Positions 6,867-8,365 of a stretch of 8,365 nt of DNA are shown here, in pieces (position 1 is the first letter of the stretch; every line of letters begins with the position of its first letter). The notes below the pieces were generated by a model. It saw only the letters and a list, made by a program, of their open reading frames with translations, ran no database searches and was not told where the DNA came from. The position numbers and the translations under genes were made by a program. The DNA comes from Bacteroidota bacterium (GTDB lineage: Bacteria > Bacteroidota > Bacteroidia > Flavobacteriales > Weeksellaceae): positions 1 through 8,365 of the forward strand of contig JAEZDQ010000079.1 in NCBI GenBank assembly GCA_023433225.1, read 5' to 3'.

Positions 6867-6877
6867 TTGTGTGTTAA
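6867..6877 (-). promoter_or_regulatory. Shared leader motif TTAACACACAA, copy 1
   Basis: TTAACACACAA lies 11 nt before the ATG at 6855, identical in sequence and spacing to the copy at 4930-4940 before the second paralog. Here it sits in the 47-nt gap after the DUF6029-type gene, behind a T-rich stretch. Its retention despite an otherwise different leader suggests a 5' UTR function, unproven. Confidence 0.5.
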
Positions 6878-6902
6878 AAAAATTCATCAATAAGCGAATG
6901 TA

Positions 6903-8365
6903 TTAAAAAGTTTTGACCAATGAAAGCGTAAATCCTGTGTTTTCAGGAACATACCTACAGACGCCTCCTACACAAATCAAACCTCCGCGCTGGCGTCCAT
7001 AGTTCAGGGCTACTCTGGTCGATTCTTTGGCATAGCTTCCGCCCACCATATAATAATGGAATCTTTTGTCTTCATCGTCATTTCCGTAGTTGTAGCTGTC
7101 CCCGATATAAAAATTCCAGCGGTGGTTAAGGTTGTACTCCACCAAAGCTGCTGCCCAGTTTTTACGGTCGCGTTTGGTTTGAAGGTGTTGTAATTCAAAT
7201 CGGAGTGAATTTTTAGAATTGAATTTATAGAGGAAATCCCCTACCACCACATTGGCGATCAAGGGTGTATATGTAATTCCTTCCATAATACCGCGGTCGT
7301 AATATTGGTGCATATAAGTGACAATAGAAGAAAATTTATCCGTCCATCTTTTAGTTACTTCAAAATTTACATCGTGAAAAAATTTCCGTCCGAAGTCAAA
7401 GAAATTGGTTTCATAAGTCGTGCCATCTGCGCTAAAAACCGGATTCAAGCCATTCCAATAAGAAGCATTCGCAGCCAACTTGGTTCCGTATTTCCCGCCT
7501 AAAAAGGTTTCTTTGGGAATGGTATAAAAAACATCAATCTGACCACCGATTTCACCGGCTTCTTCCTGTTCAAAATTCAATTGCGCTTGCGCTTGGTAAA
7601 CATAAATATTGGTCAAAAGATAATCGTGCTGGCGCGTCAATGCGGGAAGGTAATTGATGATGCCTTCGTTGAAGGTATTTTCTCCGGCTTCGCTTAAATT
7701 TCTTTGCCCGAACATTCCCATATTTTCCAATCTGCGGAAGGTGGTATTGATTCCGAATCCTCTGGTTGAATAACCTAAGTTTACCAACCATGCGTTTCCA
7801 TCATAATAATCCAAAGTCGGTTGACCGCTGAAGTAAGCCGCTTGTTCTCCTCGGTAAACATATTCTATATTGGCATAAATCCCTTTATTTCCGGAATAAC
7901 CCAGACGAACCGAATAATTATTTACGTTTTGCGGAAAATCTTCCACAACACCCGTATATTCTTCATGTTGCCCGACATAGCTGAAGCCTGCGGTAACGGA
8001 ATTGGTATAATTTTCTTTGTTAAAAAGGCGGACGATATTGGTCTCTACATCCACTCCCCCAACTGTTCCCTCTGTGGTTTCAAAACCCAGGCGGGGTTGT
8101 CCGATCAAACCTTTGATGGTCGTGAAATCATTGGGTGTATAAGCCACGCGGATTCCACGGATGGAATTGTTGATTCCGATCTGGCGATCTTCCCAACTCC
8201 TGAAAACCAATCCGCTCCCGAACTGGTCATAAAAATTTCCTGCGGTAATGTCTAATTGTTCTCCCTTATAGTTTACATAATAGGTTGCAATTTTATTGTC
8301 ATTGAAACGATCCGAATAACCCAATAAAGGGCTTGGAAGGTAGGCCTCATATTGCAGCCCGGCAG
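6903..8365 (-). CDS. DUF6029-family outer-membrane beta-barrel protein, 5' end outside window
   Basis: The open frame continues to the window edge: in-frame codons before the TTG at 8324 read AGLQYEAYLPSPL, so TTG is an internal Leu and 486 residues are visible. The segments QYEAYLPSPLLGYSDRFND, GNFYDQFGSGLVFRSWEDR and the C-terminal CVGGVCRYVPE match, from memory, the DUF6029 family of Bacteroidota. Alternating aromatic/polar stretches throughout (for example YNLNHRWNFYIGDSYNYG) and a terminal Phe (SLVKTF) indicate an outer-membrane beta-barrel of many strands. It has no T9SS tail, so export by the Sec/Bam route is inferred; the signal peptide would lie outside the window. The function of the family is unknown. 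The only two cysteines visible (plus-strand codons 6972-6974 and 6957-6959) are four residues apart, near the last hairpin. The gene is first in the visible minus-strand block and runs 47 nt ahead of a CPPC thioredoxin-like protein. Confidence 0.85.
   Translation of the reverse strand, partial: AGLQYEAYLPSPLLGYSDRFNDNKIATYYVNYKGEQLDITAGNFYDQFGSGLVFRSWEDRQIGINNSIRGIRVAYTPNDFTTIKGLIGQPRLGFETTEGTVGGVDVETNIVRLFNKENYTNSVTAGFSYVGQHEEYTGVVEDFPQNVNNYSVRLGYSGNKGIYANIEYVYRGEQAAYFSGQPTLDYYDGNAWLVNLGYSTRGFGINTTFRRLENMGMFGQRNLSEAGENTFNEGIINYLPALTRQHDYLLTNIYVYQAQAQLNFEQEEAGEIGGQIDVFYTIPKETFLGGKYGTKLAANASYWNGLNPVFSADGTTYETNFFDFGRKFFHDVNFEVTKRWTDKFSSIVTYMHQYYDRGIMEGITYTPLIANVVVGDFLYKFNSKNSLRFELQHLQTKRDRKNWAAALVEYNLNHRWNFYIGDSYNYGNDDEDKRFHYYMVGGSYAKESTRVALNYGRQRGGLICVGGVCRYVPENTGFTLSLVKTF

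Larger units (their letters stand above)
3140..6877 (-). repeat. Tandem duplication: two diverged copies of leader plus 592-residue gene
   Basis: The copies 6877-5077 and 4940-3140 each contain an 11-nt leader TTAACACACAA placed 11 nt before the ATG, then a 592-codon gene. Hand comparison of the proteins gives about 359 identical positions out of 592 with no gap. Each copy is followed within 20-25 nt by a hairpin starting AAGCGG and ending CCGCTTT, so the duplicated unit may have included the terminator. The level of divergence argues for an old duplication, not an assembly artefact. Confidence 0.85.

Noticed and set aside
6856..6902. Terminator or promoter between the DUF6029-type gene and the first paralog
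   Set aside because: A T-run is present but no convincing stem precedes it, and no TAnnTTTG element is visible; co-transcription is the simpler reading.
7821..8255. 144-codon open frame on the plus strand
   Set aside because: Shadow of the DUF6029-type gene, with no recognisable domain.
8322..8324. TTG as start codon of the DUF6029-type gene
   Set aside because: The reading frame continues upstream with family-typical residues (QYEAYLPSPL) to the window edge.

Overview
The window looks like a chromosomal segment of a member of the Bacteroidota, most likely class Flavobacteriia or a relative. Three of the five proteins end in a type IX secretion system (T9SS) C-terminal sorting domain. A fourth is a DUF6029-type outer-membrane barrel of the kind found in this phylum. 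Start codons lack a Shine-Dalgarno sequence and sit behind A-rich leaders, and the clearest promoter element (TATATTTG) fits the Bacteroidota -7 consensus TAnnTTTG. The genus cannot be told from the sequence alone.

Layout. Positions 1-2281 (+) hold a PcrA/UvrD-type DNA helicase lacking only a short N-terminus, cut by the window edge. It ends in a bidirectional hairpin terminator and converges on a block of four minus-strand genes. Read in their own direction, these are: a 5'-truncated DUF6029-type beta-barrel (8365 to 6903); two tandem paralogous secreted proteins of exactly 592 residues each (6855 to 5077 and 4918 to 3140); and a 248-residue T9SS cargo protein of unknown function (3076 to 2330).

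The two 592-residue proteins share one architecture: signal peptide, MAM/choice-of-anchor-like jelly-roll, Ig-like domain, Omp28-type thioredoxin fold with a CPPC motif and a cis-proline, a further beta domain, and a T9SS type A tail. Counted by hand they align without any gap at about 61% identity. Identity reaches 37 of 40 residues around the thioredoxin core. Each mature protein has exactly four cysteines at matching positions.

Likely working relationship (inference). The barrel and the first paralog are 47 nt apart with no terminator and are probably co-transcribed. The second paralog has its own promoter behind a strong terminator. The last gene lies just after another terminator and probably depends on readthrough. 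The visible part of the barrel has only two cysteines, a CVGGVC pair near its C-terminus. Surface-delivered CPPC thioredoxin-like proteins encoded beside an outer-membrane protein with a conserved cysteine pair suggest an extracellular or outer-membrane thiol-disulfide module. This is the most interesting hypothesis here, but nothing in the sequence proves it. There are no tRNAs, rRNAs, CRISPR arrays or insertion sequences, and no gene-free stretch over 300 bases; the longest gap is 158 nt.
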